48,070 bases of DNA from Acetobacter fallax. GTDB lineage: Bacteria; Pseudomonadota; Alphaproteobacteria; Acetobacterales; Acetobacteraceae. Positions 1 through 9,374 of this stretch are shown here, piece after piece. Both the position numbers and the translations under genes were made by a program. How positions within the stretch are numbered: position 1 is the first letter of the stretch; the number at the start of each line of letters is the position of its first letter. The notes beneath the pieces are model-generated. The model saw nothing but the letters and a program-made list of their open reading frames with translations, ran no database searches and was not told the origin of the DNA. The stretch is from the NCBI RefSeq assembly GCF_011516735.1, contig NZ_WOSX01000027.1:1-48070 (forward strand), written 5' to 3'.

Positions 1-1
1 C

Positions 2-736
2 TCGTCGCTCTCGCATACAACTGCAAAAGAATGGCACGGCTTCAAACAGCATAAGCCGGGTCAGCCTCGCCGCCGTGATCCTCAAAATGCCCAACCCGAC
101 AGACTGCTAGATGTTGTCATGGTGCCGCCCGGAACGCCGATCCCGGCTGAGACGGCACTGATCATCCTTCCCGGCTCCAAAACGACCATCGCCGATATGC
201 AGGCCATCCGCGCCGGGGGATGGGATATCGATATTCTTGCTCATCATCGTCGGGGCGGCATGATCCTCGGTATCTGTGGCGGATATCAGATGCTCGGCCG
301 TATCATTGATGATCCCTCCGGTCTCGAAGGTCCGCCTGCCCGGAGTGCCGGTCTCGGCCTGCTCGACGTGCAGACCCGGATCGAAACCCGAAAAATCCTT
401 CGCCACGTCGTGGGAACAGCACTCGGCGCGGCGTTCACGGGCTACGAAATCCATATGGGAACAACCACCGGAGCGGATACAGGGCGTCCTTTCAGCCAGC
501 TCGACACGGGCCAGCCCGACGGCGCGATCAGCGCCGATGGCCGCGTGATGGGCACCTATTGTCATGCAACATTTGCCTCAACCCCGTTTCGACGCGAACT
601 TCTGCGCCGTCTGGGAACGAATTCGGCCGGCACAGACTATACCCATTCCCTTGACACAGCTCTTGATGAGATTGCCAGGACTCTTGAACAAAACCTCAAC
701 ATTTCCGGACTGCTTGAACTCAGTCTTCCTTTCTGA
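2..736 (+). CDS. cobQ: Cobyric acid synthase, C-terminal glutamine amidotransferase part (5' cut by window edge)
   Basis: CobQ amidates corrin side chains in cobalamin synthesis, using glutamine-derived ammonia. From about position 113 the protein reads as the CobQ amidotransferase domain: DVVMVPPG, then ILPGSKTTIADM, the nucleophile loop GICGGYQMLGR, GLGLLDV, GYEIHMG, and the catalytic-His segment GTYCHATFAS, ending about 60 residues later as usual. The frame is open to position 2, but the roughly 37 residues encoded before DVVMV do not look like CobQ. Frame 3 just upstream (about 60-108) gives SLAAVILKMPNPTD followed by a stop, which faintly resembles the strand that normally precedes this domain. 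A frameshift or small deletion near 105-112 is therefore possible. The domain call is firm; the integrity of the gene is uncertain. Confidence 0.8.
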   Translation, partial: SSLSHTTAKEWHGFKQHKPGQPRRRDPQNAQPDRLLDVVMVPPGTPIPAETALIILPGSKTTIADMQAIRAGGWDIDILAHHRRGGMILGICGGYQMLGRIIDDPSGLEGPPARSAGLGLLDVQTRIETRKILRHVVGTALGAAFTGYEIHMGTTTGADTGRPFSQLDTGQPDGAISADGRVMGTYCHATFASTPFRRELLRRLGTNSAGTDYTHSLDTALDEIARTLEQNLNISGLLELSLPF

Positions 737-1154
737 CAGTTGCAAATGGTTTTTGTATGAACGGGTATAAGTCTTTTTTGACGGCTCCGTGTGATCCGGT
801 CACTGCGTGACTTATTATGTCACAACGCCGTGATGCTGAAACTTTCAGACGTCACTTCTGAAAAAGCCTGCCGGATATAATTTAAAAATTGCTGGTTGAT
901 AATTGCGATACGGGCAGAAATGGCAAATAGTTCAGCGTCTTCAGAGGTTGAAGCCTGTTTCCGAAAAGGCTTTTTGTCCGGCAATGTCGCAAGGCCGGGG
1001 ACAAAAGAAATATTGCTGAGTGTTCTGGTTTCCGATCAGAGACTTTATTATATTTATTTAAATATAATAAATAAGATTGCGTAAAACAATATCATTAAAA
1101 TAAAGATTTGTTCAGCAAACATATATAATGTTTGGTGTGTTCCGGAGATTAATT
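737..1154. other. Intergenic region, AT-rich, with a 26-bp AT palindrome
   Basis: No convincing gene. The right half is strongly AT-rich compared with its surroundings and leads into the start of the glycosyltransferase-like gene. It contains a perfect AT-only inverted repeat at 1045-1070 (12-bp arms TTATTATATTTA and TAAATATAATAA around TT). A 62-codon open frame at 896-1084 lacks a ribosome binding site and family resemblance and is not called. Confidence 0.5.
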
Positions 1155-2081
1155 ATGACAGGCGGAAAATCCACGGGAAATCGCACCTGTGCTGTTGTCG
1201 TCAAATGCTATGCCTGGGATGCATTTGTGGAGCGACAGCTTGCCAGAGTGCAGGCCGGGGCAGGTGACCTGGATGTTTATCTGTCAGTCGATGACACAAG
1301 CGGAAAAGTGAAGCTGCCACCATGGAATAATATTCTCCGGACTAACCAGTCTGAAATTCTTCAGCTCGGTCTGGCCAATCGTTATGAAAAAGGATCCCTC
1401 CTATGGTGGAACCCGGATTATACCCATTATCAGGTATTTGAAACAATACCCGATTATGAAAACTATATGTTCATGGAATACGATGTCTATATTCGCGGCG
1501 GCGCGGCCCTGCTGATGGAAAAAATCAGGAAAGCAGGAGCTGAAAACGTTGTTCAGGTTCGTCAGAACATGAAAGAATGGATGTGGACGTCTCTTCATAA
1601 AGACATCTACCCGGAAACGATCTGTCGTGGATCGCTCAACTGCATAACGGTTCACTCCAGGCGCTCTCTGCAGTTCCTGTTCGAAAAGCGAAGGGAAATG
1701 TCAAAGCGGGACGATATTCCGTTCTGGCCGCTAAGCGAGACATTCATTCCCACAGAACTTTATCTCGGAGGCTTCCAGTGTACGCCTCTTTCGGATTTCG
1801 GGGACATTTCCCATTACAGCTGGTTTCCGCCGGTTCTTGAGGATGATCTTGATTTCGGACCGTGCGATGAACTGACGTTCTTTCACCCAGTCCTGGATCA
1901 GGCTCGCTACGTCCAAAGCCTGCTCGCACATACACATTTCGTGAAGGACTATTTTGTTCCTCATAGTCCGTTAAGACGGGAACTGGGCCGGTTTCCCGGA
2001 GTTGTCAGCACATCAGACCTGATCTCTGCGGCGTGGACCCGTGGTCTGGCCAGGATACGTGAACGCTTCGGTGGCATCTGA
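1155..2081 (+). CDS. Putative glycosyltransferase-like protein, family not certain
   Basis: A 308-residue protein. The start is the ATG at 1155 because GGAG at 1144-1147 lies seven bases upstream; an in-frame ATG at 1128 has no such site. I do not recognise a named family. The layout suggests a nucleotide-sugar transferase fold: an N-terminal beta strand (CAVVVKCYAWD), a strand with SVDD, and an acidic segment FMEYDVYI where GT-A enzymes carry the metal-binding DXD. No signal peptide or membrane segment is visible. GC content is lower than in neighbouring genes and the upstream region is AT-rich, suggesting horizontal acquisition. It ends one base before the stop codon of the convergent MFS gene, so there is no spacer between them. 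Confidence 0.6.
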   Translation: MTGGKSTGNRTCAVVVKCYAWDAFVERQLARVQAGAGDLDVYLSVDDTSGKVKLPPWNNILRTNQSEILQLGLANRYEKGSLLWWNPDYTHYQVFETIPDYENYMFMEYDVYIRGGAALLMEKIRKAGAENVVQVRQNMKEWMWTSLHKDIYPETICRGSLNCITVHSRRSLQFLFEKRREMSKRDDIPFWPLSETFIPTELYLGGFQCTPLSDFGDISHYSWFPPVLEDDLDFGPCDELTFFHPVLDQARYVQSLLAHTHFVKDYFVPHSPLRRELGRFPGVVSTSDLISAAWTRGLARIRERFGGI

Positions 2082-3272
2082 TCAGAGTGATTTTTTCCAA
2101 AACTCAGTCGCATAAACAAGAAGAATGACGACAGAAAGACCGAAGCCAACCAGGCTGGTCAGCCCCCATCCGCCGCGAAAATAAGTCCACGCTCCCAGCG
2201 TCGATCCTGCTGCGCCACCGAGAAACACGACCGTCATATAAGCCGCATTCAGTCGCCCGCGGGCATCATCGCTCAGGCTGTAAACCACCCGCTGACTCAG
2301 AATCTGATTCGCCTGTGCCGCTCCGTCCAGTGCAATCGCCGCCAGGGCCAGAATCAGGAGGGCTCCCGCCGACGCAGCCCATCCCGAAATCACCGACGCC
2401 AGCAACACAATGCCTATCGCTATCCCGGTCGCCAGCCGCGTATAGCCCCGATCCGCCACCCTGCCTGCAAACGGTGCCGACAGCGCTCCTCCGGCCCCGG
2501 CCAGGGCAAACGCAGCAATCGCCTGCTGACTCATTCCGAAACGGTCATGCAGCATCAGCGGAACGCCGGTCCAGAACATGTTGAACACACCGAACAGCAC
2601 GCCCTGATAAGCCACCCGGCGCTGCAACGGATGCGACACCGCGAGTAACCGCAGCGTCGAACCGAGTAACGCTCCATATCCCATTCGCGGATGCGGCTGG
2701 CGAGGTGGCAGCACCCACCACAGCACACCAAACGCCACGATCATCAGGCCGTCCGAAAGCGCAAACACCGCCCGCCAGCCGAAATGCCCCGCCAGAAAAC
2801 TCGCCAGCGGCCGCGACAGCATGATCCCTGTAATCAGCCCACCCATGATGTTGCCGATCACCCGCCCCCGCATCGCCGGAGGAGAAAGATAAGTCGCCAG
2901 CGGCACCAGCACCTGTGACCCCACGGAGCACACTCCCACCGCGAACGACGACAGCAAAAACATCTCCGGCGACGTACTCAGCACCACCCCGGCCAGACTC
3001 AGTATAAGCCCCGCCGTCAGCATCAGGATAAGTCGCCGGTTCTCGATAATATCTCCGAGCGACACAAGAAAAAACAAACCGCTTCCGTAACCAAGCTGCG
3101 TCAGCGTGATAATCGCCCCCGCCCATTCCGGTTTTATCCGCAGATCATGCGCGATCGGCCCCACCAGCGATTGCGCGTAGTAGATGTTGGCTACTGTCAC
3201 GCCACAGACCAGAGCGAAAATCAGCGTCATCGCCGGAGAAAGATGACCCGGGCGGAGATCGGGACCGGTCAT
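2082..3272 (-). CDS. MFS transporter (DHA1-like, 12 TM)
   Basis: A 396-residue major facilitator protein of the inner membrane, probably a proton-driven exporter; the substrate is unknown. It starts at MTGPDLRPGHLSPAM; the longer open frame upstream runs into a repeat and lacks transporter character. After a short cytoplasmic tail come about 12 hydrophobic helices. The first carries ANIYYAQSLVGP, typical of a group of small-molecule exporters, and the loop between TM2 and TM3 has GDIIENRR, a form of MFS motif A. A second-half copy of that motif is AGRVADRGYTR. The ribosome binding site is weak. The gene is transcribed towards the glycosyltransferase-like gene and divergently from the rhodanese gene, with a palindromic repeat in the shared upstream region. 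Confidence 0.85.
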   Translation of the reverse strand: MTGPDLRPGHLSPAMTLIFALVCGVTVANIYYAQSLVGPIAHDLRIKPEWAGAIITLTQLGYGSGLFFLVSLGDIIENRRLILMLTAGLILSLAGVVLSTSPEMFLLSSFAVGVCSVGSQVLVPLATYLSPPAMRGRVIGNIMGGLITGIMLSRPLASFLAGHFGWRAVFALSDGLMIVAFGVLWWVLPPRQPHPRMGYGALLGSTLRLLAVSHPLQRRVAYQGVLFGVFNMFWTGVPLMLHDRFGMSQQAIAAFALAGAGGALSAPFAGRVADRGYTRLATGIAIGIVLLASVISGWAASAGALLILALAAIALDGAAQANQILSQRVVYSLSDDARGRLNAAYMTVVFLGGAAGSTLGAWTYFRGGWGLTSLVGFGLSVVILLVYATEFWKKSL

Positions 3273-3896
3273 GGCGTTGCTTTTGTCTTCATCGCAGCAG
3301 ATTACCGGGAAACCATCGTCATGCCGAATAGTATGTTTGTGTGAGCACTTCGGGCTCTCCACACAGCAACGCAGGGCCTCACACTGTCCGTGGTATGCGT
3401 AGTACCAGAGGGTCCTGGTCTTTGATCTGTGTGAGACTGACAGGCGCAGGACTGCCCTGGAACCCGGCAAAGGCTCGCCTTTGCAAACCATTTATGATCA
3501 GCAAACCGTGGGGCAGGAGCCTGCAGTCCCTGCCAGATCCGGGCTGAGTCCGGAGACTCTCTCATCGGCAGGTCAGTCTTCACACCTCTGGTATAACAGA
3601 GGCCTGATCGTTTTGCCCGGCCAGGGTAAGCAGCGGAGGCTTTATCCCAAACGGGCCGCTCTCCGGGTGAAAGCAGCACTGTCGGGGGAGGCCACAGAAT
3701 CATATGACATGAAAAATCCCCTTTTCAGCATCAGCACCATTCGCATGGCTAACGAGCCAGGCATCATTGATGCCCGCTGTCAGAAGGGTAAGGCCATCCC
3801 GGCTACATCATATCCGGCCTGCCTCGTCCTGCCTGCCTCTCCTGAACCCTGGCTGGTACACAAAACGGCATATCCTCAACCATACAGGAAGTCATC
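3273..3896. other. Divergent intergenic region between MFS and rhodanese genes
   Basis: 624 bases without a convincing gene. It holds the palindromic repeat at 3400-3596 (separate entry). The stretch 3600-3890 has some GC-rich local pairing (around 3615-3700) but matches no riboswitch or RNA family I recognise. Open frames crossing the repeat on both strands look like translated repeat sequence. Confidence 0.5.
3400..3596. repeat. Composite palindromic repeat, copy A (MITE-like, internally deleted)
   Basis: Compared with the full copy at 41829-42250, this unit keeps the left end (TACCAGAG followed by a GTGTGAGACTGACAGG-like segment) and the right end (GGTCAGTCTTCACAC then CTCTGGTATAA) but lacks the middle. 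The two ends are inverted relative to each other: TAGTACCAGAG at 3400-3410 against the reverse complement TTATACCAGAG at 3586-3596, with a second inner pair at 3429-3444 and 3571-3585. This gives it the look of a small non-autonomous mobile element. Confidence 0.7.
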
Positions 3897-4772
3897 ATGC
3901 CGCCAGTCGTTCTCCATTCTCCTGATGACATTCGCAAACTGGCCACAGACAACAGCGTCGTCCTCATTGATGTCCGGGACGAAAAAGACTTCGCCGCCGG
4001 ACACATCCCCGGCGCCGTCAATATGCCTGACATCTTTACCTATCTTGCCGAAACTACCGAAACCGGCCTGCAAACCCTGCAAAAAACCTTCGCAGATCTG
4101 TTCGCCAATTATGGCCTCGACGGAAAAAAGACCGCCATTATTTATGAAGATGCACTGCACACCCGTTATGGTGCATCCTGTCGTGGCTACTGGATCCTCA
4201 GCTACCTTGGTTACCCGAAGGTCGGTATTCTCGATGGTGGCCTCAGTGCATGGCGACGGAAAGGCGGAGAACTCACTACCGAAACGACCCGCCCGACCCG
4301 CGCCGAATTCCCGCTGCACATCAACCACAGCCTTATGGCCACCCGCGAAGATGTCCAGGCCTCCCTCGGCTCCGATACCGTGAAACTGCTCGATAACCGC
4401 GATAAGGTCGAGTGGCTTGGTGAAAGCTCGTCACCCTACGGCGTCGATTTCGCGCCGCGCAAAGGCCGGATCCCTGGCGCGGTCTGGATCGAATGGTACG
4501 ATTTCATGAAGGTCGCCGACAATCACGCTACGTTTCGTAGTCGTGAAGAAATCCGTAATCTCGCCGCGTCCCGTAACCTGACCCCTGACGAGGACATCAT
4601 TATTTACTGCTTCAAGGGCGCCCGGGCCGCCAACACCTATGTCGCACTGGCCGCCGCAGGCTTCACGCGCCTGCGCCTTTATATGGGATCATGGAACGAA
4701 TGGTCCCGTGACCCGTCGCTCCCTGTCGAAGACGGCCTCCCCAAAGCTGCCGCACCTTACCGGAAGAACTGA
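3897..4772 (+). CDS. Thiosulfate/3-mercaptopyruvate sulfurtransferase (two-domain rhodanese)
   Basis: The 291-residue protein has two rhodanese domains (about 5-125 and 145-285). It transfers sulfane sulfur from thiosulfate or mercaptopyruvate to a thiophilic acceptor. The N-terminal domain shows DVRDEKDFAAGHIPGAVN and the linker-proximal motif GYPKVGILDGGLSAW. The C-terminal domain carries the catalytic loop CFKGAR with Cys238. Loop composition alone does not separate the thiosulfate from the mercaptopyruvate class. The ATG at 3897 follows AGGAAG with six bases between. There is no signal peptide, so it is probably cytoplasmic. It stands alone and ends before a strong hairpin terminator. Confidence 0.9.
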   Translation: MPPVVLHSPDDIRKLATDNSVVLIDVRDEKDFAAGHIPGAVNMPDIFTYLAETTETGLQTLQKTFADLFANYGLDGKKTAIIYEDALHTRYGASCRGYWILSYLGYPKVGILDGGLSAWRRKGGELTTETTRPTRAEFPLHINHSLMATREDVQASLGSDTVKLLDNRDKVEWLGESSSPYGVDFAPRKGRIPGAVWIEWYDFMKVADNHATFRSREEIRNLAASRNLTPDEDIIIYCFKGARAANTYVALAAAGFTRLRLYMGSWNEWSRDPSLPVEDGLPKAAAPYRKN

Positions 4773-4833
4773 TCGCGGAGGCGTGCCTGAATCCGGAGGG
4801 CAGAAGTCCGACACTCCGTTTGTCAGCTGAAAA

Positions 4834-4866
4834 GCTGCCGTCAGAATCTGGCGGCAGCCTTTTTTC
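4834..4866. terminator. Bidirectional intrinsic terminator
   Basis: A perfect 7-bp stem, GCTGCCG (4834-4840) with CGGCAGC (4852-4858), is followed by CTTTTTT on the plus strand, ending the rhodanese transcript. Read on the minus strand the same stem is followed by TTTT, so it can also end the TPR gene transcript arriving from the right. Confidence 0.8.
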
Positions 4867-4926
4867 AGAGATCTTCTCTGCGCTCAGTGACGCTCAGCCT
4901 CAGTCGCAGGCTGCTCATGAGACGAA

Positions 4927-5922
4927 TTAGTTCTGTTGCGGCCCTGTTTTTCCAAAAATATAGGTCCACTCAGCCTCTGCCTGAATTCTGGCAAAGTAGC
5001 TCCATGTCTTCACATTCAAAGATTTCTCCAGAAATGGGCGAGCTTTGTCATAGTCGGCGTGAAGAATATAATATTCCGATATAGTGAAAGCTGTACTGGC
5101 CCGGTTTCCGTCAGAAGAGCTGAAGGATTTTCCTGTATCTCTGTCCGACAGGAAATCATCGACGTCCTGATGGCCCTTAAACAGTTCAACCCCGTTAAAA
5201 TATATATTGTCTTCTATGTTGTCTTTCATGTCGTGCATTGTGTAGCTGTAGCTATCAAGAAGCGCTTTTGCTTCTATATATTTAGTGGCGTGTGCAAGTG
5301 ACAGATACTCCCAGTAAACACAGGCTGTCACATCAGGAGCACCCGCCGTTCCGAGCGCAATCTGCCGTGATTCATGAAACCAGTGTGCGGCCTGTTCAAA
5401 CTGATGAGACGCAAAATAGGCCTGGCCGAGATGATAGTAAATATAGAACTGCAGAACGTCGGGTGTCGCGGCCGGAACCCCGGGTCTGACGATATCGCGT
5501 TCCAGAGGTTTCCCGATGCTCAGCTTTGCAGCCTGAAGGCCATCTGCGATTGATTTACCAAATTGCCTGATACTGAAATAGCGATGAGCCCGATGGCGAA
5601 GAAGGGCGACAGAATTCGGATACTTTGAAAGCCCTTTTGTAAAAACATCGATTGATGCTTTCATGTCGCCTCTGAAACCAAGAAGCCGGCCATACCATAC
5701 AGCGCTGGCTTCTGATTCTGTTTTCTCATAATCAGATTTAGCATCAGTAATAGCTTTTTCGAGACTGGATGGTTCTCCGACATTTACTTTTTGCTCAGCG
5801 TCAAAATACATAGGCTTACCAAACAGGTCATATCCCTGCAGACTTGCCGTGCCCGATTGAGCCATCGCGGCAGATGCACAACTGAAGGCCATGAGAGGAA
5901 TGAGGAAGATATGTTTTTTCAT
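4927..5922 (-). CDS. Periplasmic tetratricopeptide-repeat protein
   Basis: A 331-residue protein with a clear Sec signal peptide (MKKHIFLIPLMAFSCASAAMAQ, cut after AMA). The mature part is almost wholly helical, with TPR-like pairs of helices, for example ASIDVFTKGLSKYPNSVALL (about 90-110), LQFYIYYHLGQAYFASHQFEQAAHWF (about 157-183) and YDKARPFLEKSLN near the end. TPR folds mediate protein contacts. The start is supported by GGAG seven bases upstream. It lies 91 bases downstream of the TonB receptor gene on the same strand, so the two are probably co-transcribed; I infer that it assists the receptor at the periplasmic face. Terminated by the hairpin at 4834-4866. Confidence 0.75.
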   Translation of the reverse strand: MKKHIFLIPLMAFSCASAAMAQSGTASLQGYDLFGKPMYFDAEQKVNVGEPSSLEKAITDAKSDYEKTESEASAVWYGRLLGFRGDMKASIDVFTKGLSKYPNSVALLRHRAHRYFSIRQFGKSIADGLQAAKLSIGKPLERDIVRPGVPAATPDVLQFYIYYHLGQAYFASHQFEQAAHWFHESRQIALGTAGAPDVTACVYWEYLSLAHATKYIEAKALLDSYSYTMHDMKDNIEDNIYFNGVELFKGHQDVDDFLSDRDTGKSFSSSDGNRASTAFTISEYYILHADYDKARPFLEKSLNVKTWSYFARIQAEAEWTYIFGKTGPQQN

Positions 5923-6013
5923 GATGGGCTCCGGTAAATGGTGACATTTTTTTCAGAAATAGCCACCATTTCATAAAATAAATCCGAAAACGGATGAAGA
6001 CAGCATAAAGCGA

Positions 6014-8926
6014 TCAGAAATCTGCCCGCGCCTGCAGGAAAACGTAACGCCCGATAATATCTGAAGAATAGAGGCCTGAGGCGGTATTGCTACTTCCATC
6101 CGGTACAAATGGCGGTGCCTTGTTGAGAATATTATTGACGCCACCAAGGAAGTTCCAGCGACCAGTCCTGTAGGACACAGTCACATCGTGGGAGAAAATC
6201 CCGGGAACTTTACAGTAACTGTATACTTTGCAGGAAACATCGTTGGTCCCATCAGTAAAGTGCATGCCTCCGGTGTAATTCATCATATAGGTGAGGCGGA
6301 AATTATCGTGTGCCCATGTGACTGTCGCATAATCTCTCACCCGCGGGTTGCCATATCCACCCTGATAGAAAAGACGTCCATCATAGTTGAACCAGGCGCC
6401 ACCTGGTGTGTTTTGTTGCATATAGCTGATGACTTGCTGGAAATTATTGTTCAGCATAAGCCGGTCAGAAGCACCAAGCCGCAAAGTGTAGTTCAGATCA
6501 AAATCAATGCCGCTCGTCCGCAGTTCTCCGATGTTCTGGTAAGGATCGTCAACCTGAGTAAGCTGACCGGCACTGTTTCGTGCGTTTATCAGACTACAGT
6601 AGTTTGTTGCCGTTCCGGTGTAGCAGCTATCGACGATATACTGGATCGGTAAAGTGCCGATCTCATGCTGAACAGTATAGTGCCAGTACTCAACAGATGC
6701 CTCCAGCCCACGAATCCATCTGGGCGTAAGGACAACGCCAAACGTATAAGTCCGGCCGATTTCCGGCTGAAGTTTCGTGTTGCCACCCGCAAGCGTCGGG
6801 ATTTCACTGGCATCGGCCTGAACGAATTTACCGGGATTGATGCCCTCCTTCATGCAGTGGGCAACAACATTCGCGGACAGTCCGCCATATGTTCCGGCCT
6901 GAGCACACGGATCATTGCCGGAATTGTAGCTCATGGAAGCGCCGCCATAGAGTTCGGAAACGGATGGAGCACGAAAGGACGTACCAAGCGTTCCCCGGAA
7001 GCGGATGTCACGCGTCGGTGCCCAGTTGAGGCTGGCTTTCCAGTTTTCTGTACTGCCAAATGTGGAGTAATTGTCCCAGCGCCCCTGAGCATCCACGGTC
7101 AGATCCCGGGCAAATGGTGCGTTATGCAGAAGGGGAAGTTTCCCCTCAAGATAAACAGACGTCACGCCATAGCCGCCGCCGGTATATTCTTCTCCACCCC
7201 CCAGATCGCTGTTCACCATCGGATCGGGCACATAACTGGCCTGCTCGCTGCGGTGTTCCAGGCCGCCGGCAAGAGCAAAATCTCCGCCATATTTATAGGG
7301 AAGGTGAGCAAGATGATTGTTGTCAACGCGCAGATTAAAATCGCGCATCTGATAGGTCGCGTGGTCCGTCTGATAATCGGCGATATATTCGCGCTGAGAG
7401 CTGCTGAGCGCTCCGAAAGGATTTATCAGTGAGCATCCCTTGCTGGCCTGGCAGACGGAGGGATCGTAAGTGATGGCGCTCAGAGGATTACCAGGGTTAA
7501 GCTGACGAACACCCAGAGAATCCAGCAGGTGTGTGTAATTAATCTGGTTATCGACCGCCATTGTGGCCCGGCTTTCGCCGTACGTCATTGAGGCATCGTA
7601 ATTCCAGTCGCCAACAATGCGTCCGCGAGCCCCGCCCATGACCTGCCATGTATCGAATGCCTGCTTATAATTACGGTCACCGATGTCCTGCATTCTTTTA
7701 TAAAGATCAACGTCTTCGCCCCAGATATTGTAAGGACTGCCCGCAGGAAGCATCAGCTGCGATGGCTCCGTTGAAGGATACGAACTTCCTGTTTCCGGCC
7801 AGGCGGCCATGTTCTGGGATGTTGTTTTGTGCGTGTACTGAACCGAAGAATACAGTGAAATATGCTCGTTGATGTCATAATGCGCATCACCGGAAAGATT
7901 TGACTCCTGCAGATAATTGGTAAGCTGCTGTTCATTCCCATATTGGAAACGATCGCTGTTGCCAAAATCATGAAATCCGCTGGTGCCCCCGCCCGTATTG
8001 TTGCTGACAAGATCAAAATTGCCATTCGGATCAATCACGCGTGTCGCGGCCGTAATCGAGCTTCCATGAACCGGAGTCTGACCAATGAGAGCATCGGAAA
8101 GCCAGGGATCGCGAGACCATGATCTGTTGCGGGTCATAATAGGGCTGTTGGTCAGATACTGGCCAAAGACAGTGATATTTCCGCGCCCGTGATCAAAATT
8201 AAACCCCTTATAGCCAGATATTTTTCCGGTATCTCCATCTCCCTGGTCGGTAATCCCTCCACGTATCGTCAGACCGCCAGTCGTCAGATTATGTTTGAGT
8301 TTAATATTGATAACGCCTGAAACAGCATCGGCACCATAAAGCTCAGATCCGCCATCTTTCAGTATTTCTACTGAAGCGATCTGATCGATAGGAATGGAAC
8401 TCAGATCAACACAGGATGCCACGCCGCCCATTGTGGGAACCATACGTTTCCCGTCCACCAGAACGAGAACGCGACTTTGTCCCAGATTTCTGAGGTCGGC
8501 ACAGGACAGACCATTGGTTCCGTTAGGCATCCCGGCACTGCTGATTGTCGATGTGCTGCCCGAGCCCTGACTGCCAATAGATGGCAATCTTTGCAGGTAA
8601 TCGCTGATTGTGCTGGCAGACGTTTCCTGAATCTGCTGCGCCGTTACTGTCTGAACAGGATTAGCATTCTGATTGGCTGCATTACGTAGCGCAGAGCCGA
8701 CAACAACGACATTTTCAGTCCGTGATAATGGTGCCGTCAAAGCCGCTTTTCTGGCGCGTGTCGCCTGAGCAGATCGTGTCGTAGTAATTCCGGATGTCGC
8801 TGCCTGAGCCACCGCAGCCTGTTTGTGCGGGGCAGCAGGGACTGTCTTTGCTTCCGCGAAAAGAGGAATTATTGCAATAAATCCAATTCCGGAAACAAAA
8901 TATTTGTGATGCGAGAATATAAACAC
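6014..8926 (-). CDS. TonB-dependent outer-membrane receptor
   Basis: 970 residues, usual length for the family. A signal peptide covers about 1-26 (cut after AEA). A low-complexity linker follows, then a likely TonB box in TENVVVVGS (70-78), a plug domain (about 72-214, with VLVLVDGKRMVP, SIPIDQIASVEILKDGGSELYGADAVSGVINI) and a 22-strand barrel ending in aromatic Phe (QARADF), the signal for outer-membrane assembly. It imports an unknown ligand using TonB energy. There is no N-terminal FecA-type signalling domain and no FecI/FecR pair nearby. The start is GTG at 8926 with GGGGA eight bases upstream. Upstream lies an AT-rich leader and the HTH regulator gene; downstream is the TPR gene. Confidence 0.93.
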   Translation of the reverse strand: MFIFSHHKYFVSGIGFIAIIPLFAEAKTVPAAPHKQAAVAQAATSGITTTRSAQATRARKAALTAPLSRTENVVVVGSALRNAANQNANPVQTVTAQQIQETSASTISDYLQRLPSIGSQGSGSTSTISSAGMPNGTNGLSCADLRNLGQSRVLVLVDGKRMVPTMGGVASCVDLSSIPIDQIASVEILKDGGSELYGADAVSGVINIKLKHNLTTGGLTIRGGITDQGDGDTGKISGYKGFNFDHGRGNITVFGQYLTNSPIMTRNRSWSRDPWLSDALIGQTPVHGSSITAATRVIDPNGNFDLVSNNTGGGTSGFHDFGNSDRFQYGNEQQLTNYLQESNLSGDAHYDINEHISLYSSVQYTHKTTSQNMAAWPETGSSYPSTEPSQLMLPAGSPYNIWGEDVDLYKRMQDIGDRNYKQAFDTWQVMGGARGRIVGDWNYDASMTYGESRATMAVDNQINYTHLLDSLGVRQLNPGNPLSAITYDPSVCQASKGCSLINPFGALSSSQREYIADYQTDHATYQMRDFNLRVDNNHLAHLPYKYGGDFALAGGLEHRSEQASYVPDPMVNSDLGGGEEYTGGGYGVTSVYLEGKLPLLHNAPFARDLTVDAQGRWDNYSTFGSTENWKASLNWAPTRDIRFRGTLGTSFRAPSVSELYGGASMSYNSGNDPCAQAGTYGGLSANVVAHCMKEGINPGKFVQADASEIPTLAGGNTKLQPEIGRTYTFGVVLTPRWIRGLEASVEYWHYTVQHEIGTLPIQYIVDSCYTGTATNYCSLINARNSAGQLTQVDDPYQNIGELRTSGIDFDLNYTLRLGASDRLMLNNNFQQVISYMQQNTPGGAWFNYDGRLFYQGGYGNPRVRDYATVTWAHDNFRLTYMMNYTGGMHFTDGTNDVSCKVYSYCKVPGIFSHDVTVSYRTGRWNFLGGVNNILNKAPPFVPDGSSNTASGLYSSDIIGRYVFLQARADF

Positions 8927-9374
8927 AATCGATTTCCCCGCTGTTATCTTTATGAATATTCATCTCGACTTATTCATGAAGATTTATTCCGAACATTTTC
9001 ATCACCAAAAAATATCTTCATTTTTGTAGTGAGAATATTATCCGTCTGCATTTCAACCCTGCTAATTATTATTTTAGATTCGATTTCAAAACAATATTGC
9101 TGATGGCTGCTTTTTGTGTGCGATTGTTGCTTGTGGAGCATAAAGTAGCATAAAATAATTCTGACTATGGAGAATGCGGACTACGCCGTGAGCTATGAAG
9201 GCGAATTTTACACCACAGGAGGTCAGAGAGGTGTTCGATGCATTGGAGTCAGCTGAAATAACGACAGCCTCGGGATGAGAGGCTGACAAATTGCTGTCGC
9301 AATTGACAGAACCGGGAGCTTCTAAGAGCTTTCGGGTGGCTGTTCTGTATTTTCTGATTGAACAGAATTCAGTA
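8927..9374. other. AT-rich region upstream of the TonB receptor gene
   Basis: About 450 bases with markedly lower GC than the chromosome average in this window. It holds the candidate receptor promoter (9066-9094) and the interrupted open frame at 9195-9434. Confidence 0.5.
9066..9094 (-). promoter_or_regulatory. Candidate sigma-70-type promoter for the TonB receptor gene
   Basis: On the minus strand TTGTTT (9089-9094) and TAATAA (9066-9071) are separated by exactly 17 bases. Transcription would start near 9058, giving a leader of about 130 bases before the GTG at 8926. This is a pattern match in AT-rich DNA, where chance matches are common. Confidence 0.3.

Noticed and set aside
896..1084. 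62-codon open frame upstream of the glycosyltransferase-like gene
   Set aside because: No ribosome binding site, no recognisable domain, and it ends in the AT palindrome.
3600..3896. Possible cobalamin-type or other riboswitch before the rhodanese gene
   Set aside because: Some GC-rich pairing and a GCCAC-like segment are present, but the conserved elements of known riboswitch classes could not be lined up.
3481..4383. 300-codon plus-strand frame across the repeat and the start of the rhodanese gene
   Set aside because: It begins inside repeat copy A and continues out of frame through the rhodanese gene; no family features.
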